A stretch of 48,222 bases of DNA from Alphaproteobacteria bacterium. Its GTDB lineage: Bacteria > Pseudomonadota > Alphaproteobacteria > Rhodobacterales > Rhodobacteraceae. The stretch covers positions 1 to 48,222 of the forward strand of contig JAUHVK010000032.1 in the NCBI GenBank assembly GCA_030425145.1, in the 5' to 3' direction. Below the pieces are notes generated by a model that saw only the letters and a program-made list of their open reading frames with translations, ran no database searches and was not told the DNA's origin. Every line of letters starts with the position of its first letter. Position 1 is the first letter of the stretch. Of the stretch, positions 46,401 to 48,222 are shown in pieces. The position numbers were made by a program, and so were the translations under genes.

Positions 46401-46885
46401 CGGCGGCGGTTCTTCGGCTTGGCGTTGATCAACTCACTGATCTGCCCCTGCCGCACCAGCGCTGGCGAATGCGCGCCTGTCGAAGCGTCGGCGAACAGCA
46501 TTTGCACGTCGCGCGCCCGAACATCCTTGCCGTTGACCTTGTAGGCACTGCCCACGTCGCGGGTGATGCGGCGGATAATGTCGATCTGGTCCTGATCGTT
46601 GAAGCCCGCAGGCGCGAGGCGGTCGCTGTTTTCGATCTGGATCGACACTTCGGCAAAGTTGCGGGCCGAGCGAGTGGCAGCACCGGCAAAGATCACATCT
46701 TCCATCCCGCCGCCGCGCATCGCGGTCGGGCGGTTTTCGCCCATCACCCAGCGCAGCGCTTCGAGCAGGTTGGATTTTCCACAGCCGTTCGGCCCCACAA
46801 CGCCGGTCAGACCATCCGCGATGACCAGATCGGTGGGGTCAACGAAGCTTTTGAAGCCCGTCAGACGGAGTTTGGAAAAGCGCAC
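43430..46885 (-). CDS. smc: Chromosome segregation protein SMC
   Basis: SMC is the condensin ATPase that, with ScpA and ScpB, organises and segregates the nucleoid. The 1151-residue protein has Walker A GPNGCGKSN (31-39), two long Glu/Ala/Arg-rich coiled coils, a hinge (about 510-610; GWTALPRYDTDQPLPPGITPL), the signature LSGGEQ (1052-1057) and Walker B CVLDEVDAP (1078 on). The start codon is GTG at 46885. ScpA and ScpB are not in the window. A DnaA box lies about 100 bp upstream. Confidence 0.97.
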   Translation of the reverse strand: MRFSKLRLTGFKSFVDPTDLVIADGLTGVVGPNGCGKSNLLEALRWVMGENRPTAMRGGGMEDVIFAGAATRSARNFAEVSIQIENSDRLAPAGFNDQDQIDIIRRITRDVGSAYKVNGKDVRARDVQMLFADASTGAHSPALVRQGQISELINAKPKNRRRILEEAAGISGLYQRRHEAELKLKNTEANLLRVDDVIEQLAAQLAQLARQARQAARYRAIGEELRHAEGLLLYRRWRDADKARAEADDQLRERTTDAAKAESAAREATKAREAADAALPPLREEAAIAAAIVQRLTLQRETLTEQERRADETIETLTRRIDQMTKDMERESGLNRDAGETIQQLEWEARELAKAAEGHDDKLAEAIETAQEAGAILQAREADLSQKTEDVARLAARHQSAHRLLSDSQKTLDRNEADASRARDAMTAAKETLAAAKEAAVTAAAEQDAARDLADRADHVLTEAEAARAETQSREADARAERSEAEGEMSALSAETTALARLLDRDTAEGGQILDRLQVEQGFEKALGAALADDLRAPEVDGDGPTGWTALPRYDTDQPLPPGITPLTNHVSVPEVLERRMAQIGLAEPEDAARLQPLLKPGQRLVSLEGDLWRWDGYRAWAEDAPSAAALRLEQLNRLEALKQETARASARVDGARDAHESLTQRLADLAMAEKAARQARRDADTSVTDAARKLSRAEADRDMAEGKLESLSMAVKRHEDEATTARAQLVEAQRAVADLEDLESARAEVEDLKMTVEAARMTMMARRSAQDELRREGDARKARSQQVTKELSGWRHRLDTAEKRSAELSERRSAAQAELEKASGLPAELAAQRESLGHEIAQAEARKATADDTLSNGETTLRSSDHAEREAERKASEAREARARSEARAEAAREAVNAAAERIAEEQETSPTNLLQKLGADPDNLPKAEAIEADVNRLKRQRDALGAVNLRAEEDAREVQEEHDTLLAEKQDLEEAIKTLRSGISSLNREGRERLLTAFEQVNSNFSLLFTHLFGGGEANLVMVESDDPLEAGLEIMCQPPGKKLSTLSLLSGGEQTLTALALIFAVFLANPAPICVLDEVDAPLDDANVTRFCDLLDEMCRRTETRFLIITHHAVTMSRMDRLFGVTMQEQGVSQLVSVDLKKAERLVA

Positions 46886-46983
46886 CTGTAAAGCCTGCCT
46901 GATTCCCGTTTTAACGGTCAGTGTGTCGCGGGGCTTGGCGCTGAGTCAACGCTTTGGTTCCGCATATGGTCGCTGTCTGCGGC

Positions 46984-46992
46984 TTATCCACA
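46984..46992 (+). promoter_or_regulatory. Consensus DnaA box upstream of smc
   Basis: TTATCCACA is an exact match to the strongest DnaA box. It lies 99 bp before the smc start and 132 bp before the divergent membrane-protein gene. A single box does not make an origin, and chance occurrence is possible. Confidence 0.4.
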
Positions 46993-47061
46993 AGATATTG
47001 GGTTTTCGGGTCGGTGTTTCCGTGCCTTCGACCAACGGATTCAGATGGAAAACAACGCGGC

Positions 47062-47109
47062 TATTTACATTCTGACTTTTGAATGTAAATATATTCCAAA
47101 ATCGGAATA
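47062..47109. promoter_or_regulatory. Two tandem SqrR/BigR-type operators (ATTC-N8-GAAT)
   Basis: Site 1, TATTTACATTC-N8-GAATGTAAATA (47062-47091), has perfect 11-bp arms around ATTC-N8-GAAT. Site 2 (47093-47108) is ATTC-N8-GAAT again, as TATTCC-N6-GGAATA. SqrR of Rhodobacter and BigR of related bacteria are ArsR-family repressors that respond to sulfide/persulfides; from memory SqrR binds ATTC-N8-GAAT. A TTTACA / TAAATA promoter pair (47064 and 47086) is covered by site 1, and site 2 abuts the ribosome site. Confidence 0.75.
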
Positions 47110-47123
47110 CAAGGAGACTCACT

Positions 47124-48098
47124 ATGGACCATTCCGTATCAAGACCCGCTGACAGTTATTCTCCGATCTACTTTCTGGCGTCGCTTGGGGCCGGGGGGAT
47201 CGCGGTCACGTTCTTCATGTTTTTTATGTTCTGGGTGCCGAACCCGGGTCAGCCTGTTCCGGTGTTCGAAGACATCGTTGCCGCGTTCGGCAACGGTGGC
47301 GCGGCGATGCAAATCGCGATTGCCGCCGCATTGATCGGGATTGCCGTTTTCGCCTTTCTCAATGTCAAATCGCTGATTTGGAACCTGCAATCCCTGTCGG
47401 CCTTCAAGAAAACCGAGGCCTACGCCAAGCTGCGTGAAACCAACGCCGAAGCGACACTTCTGGCAATGCCGCTCGCGCTTGCGATGAGCGTCAACGTGAT
47501 GTTCATCGTGGGTCTGGTCTTCGTGCCTCAGCTTTGGAGTGTGGTGGAATACCTCTTCCCGATGGCTTTGATCGCCTTTGCCGCGATCGGTGTGCTGGCG
47601 TTCCGCATGATCGGAACCTTCCTTGGGCGTGTTCTGTCGAAAGGCGGCGTGTTCGATGTGACCGCGCATAACTCCTTCGCACAGCTTCTGCCCGCCTTCA
47701 GCATTGCCATGGTCGGTGTCGGTTTCGCCGCGCCTGCCGCGATGAGCACTTCCGCAACTACGGTTGCCGTCGCCTTGATGCTGTCGACTTTCTTTGGCGT
47801 TGCCGCGATCCTTTACACGGTGATTGCCGCCACGACCGCTTTTGTGTCGATGCTTCAGAACGGCACCGCACGGGAATCCGGGCCGACCCTGATGATCATC
47901 GTTCCGATCGTCACCGTTCTGGGCATTCTCTTCTTACGCCAAAGCCATGGTCTGCACGTCATCTTTGAAACACATGCTCAACCGGGCGAGACTATGGTCT
48001 TCCTCGCACAGTTGCTGTCGATCCAGATCGTGTTCCTGCTCTTGGGTGCCGTTGTGATGATGCGTCAGGGCTATTTCAATGACTTCGTCATGGGCTCT
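47124..48098 (+). pseudogene. Multi-pass membrane protein (TsoY-like), 3' end replaced by an insertion sequence
   Basis: The start ATG at 47124 has AAGGAG upstream. About 325 native residues are visible: YSPIYFLASLGAGGIAVTFFMFFMFWVPNPGQPVPVFEDI, then about eight hydrophobic helices and RQGYFNDFVMGS. From memory this resembles the TsoY family of proteobacterial membrane proteins tied to sulfur metabolism; I could not verify it. After codon 325 the frame continues through sequence that is antisense to a transposase gene, so the true C-terminus is missing. Regulation by the two sulfide-type operators is likely. Confidence 0.7.
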
Positions 48099-48222
48099 AA
48101 TACCAAGGGCTCCGATCATCGACCCACTTTCACCCAATCTCTTGATCCGATCGACGTGATGACGTCCGGGAGGGCGATCAGGTTGTTCCAGGCCTGGCAG
48201 CCTGCATCGAGGATTGCGTCGT
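48098..48222 (-). mobile_element. End of an IS630-like insertion sequence
   Basis: The element enters from the right edge. Its outer end is inferred near a TA at 48098-48099, 17 bp past the transposase stop. IS630/Tc1 elements target TA, in line with the junction GGCTCTA/ATACCAAGG. The terminal inverted repeat cannot be confirmed because the other end is outside the window. Confidence 0.6.
48116..48220 (-). CDS. IS630-like transposase, C-terminal end (partial)
   Basis: Thirty-four codons and a TGA are visible. The frame is the typical C-terminus of IS630-family transposases: a helix with AGCQAWNNLIALPDVITSI ending in a short SRDWVKVGR tail. The catalytic DDE domain is off the edge. It lies antisense to, and destroys the end of, the membrane protein gene. 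Confidence 0.6.
   Translation of the reverse strand, partial: DAILDAGCQAWNNLIALPDVITSIGSRDWVKVGR

Noticed and set aside
45509-46891. Open frame opposite the smc coiled coil
   Set aside because: It is antisense to conserved SMC head and coil sequence, with no independent ribosome site or motif.
46984-47060. Replication origin near smc
   Set aside because: Only one DnaA box, no AT-rich unwinding region with clustered boxes, and no dnaA/dnaN or hemE-type context.

Overview
The window looks like a chromosomal segment of a marine Roseobacter-group alphaproteobacterium (Rhodobacteraceae). The evidence is high GC content, dense short-overlap operons, GTG/TTG starts, and a familiar alphaproteobacterial gene order (pgsA-moaD-moaE, recO-DUF1491-era-rnc-lepB-acpS-pdxJ, rpoZ-relA, def-def-fmt). 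No tRNA, rRNA or CRISPR array was seen.

Layout. 1-4.2 kb: a truncated TauE/SafE permease, an HExxH metallopeptidase of the M35/aspzincin type with a small unknown neighbour, and conserved Roseobacter proteins. 4.2-6.0 kb: ilvD, preceded by four consecutive perfect or near-perfect palindromes. 6.1-13.8 kb: a polyamine uptake and catabolism locus (amine oxidase, potI-potH-potG-potF, GntR regulator, class III aminotransferase). The potF and aminotransferase promoters share a near-identical 12-bp palindrome. 13.8-14.6 kb: a second GntR/FCD regulator with its own inverted-repeat operator. 14.6-25.9 kb: housekeeping genes for molybdopterin, phospholipid, DNA repair, ribosome maturation, secretion, ACP activation, vitamin B6, stringent response and folate.

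26.0-35.0 kb: NYN-domain and YqaA-like proteins, an MFS transporter, cytochrome c, ispH, a DEAD-box helicase, and a translationally coupled set (DUF3429, methyltransferase, rnhA, TRIC-like channel). A double hairpin of bidirectional-terminator form lies between ispH and the helicase. 35.0-38.8 kb: a PatB/MalY C-S lyase diverges from def, a degenerate second def, fmt and two tiny membrane proteins. 38.8-42.5 kb: universal stress protein and SulP-STAS transporter with a long, structure-rich leader, then a glutathionyl-hydroquinone-reductase-like protein. 42.5-46.9 kb: an orphan receiver protein, a small secreted protein and smc.

47.1 kb to the end: a multi-pass membrane protein gene (TsoY-like) with two ATTC-N8-GAAT operators at its promoter, the form bound by the SqrR/BigR sulfide-responsive repressors. 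The C-terminus of this gene is cut off by the end of an IS630-like transposase gene running in from the right edge. The strongest leads are this interrupted sulfur-regulon gene, the palindrome array at 6.05-6.15 kb, the catalytically degenerate deformylase, the M35-like protease pair and the SulP leader.
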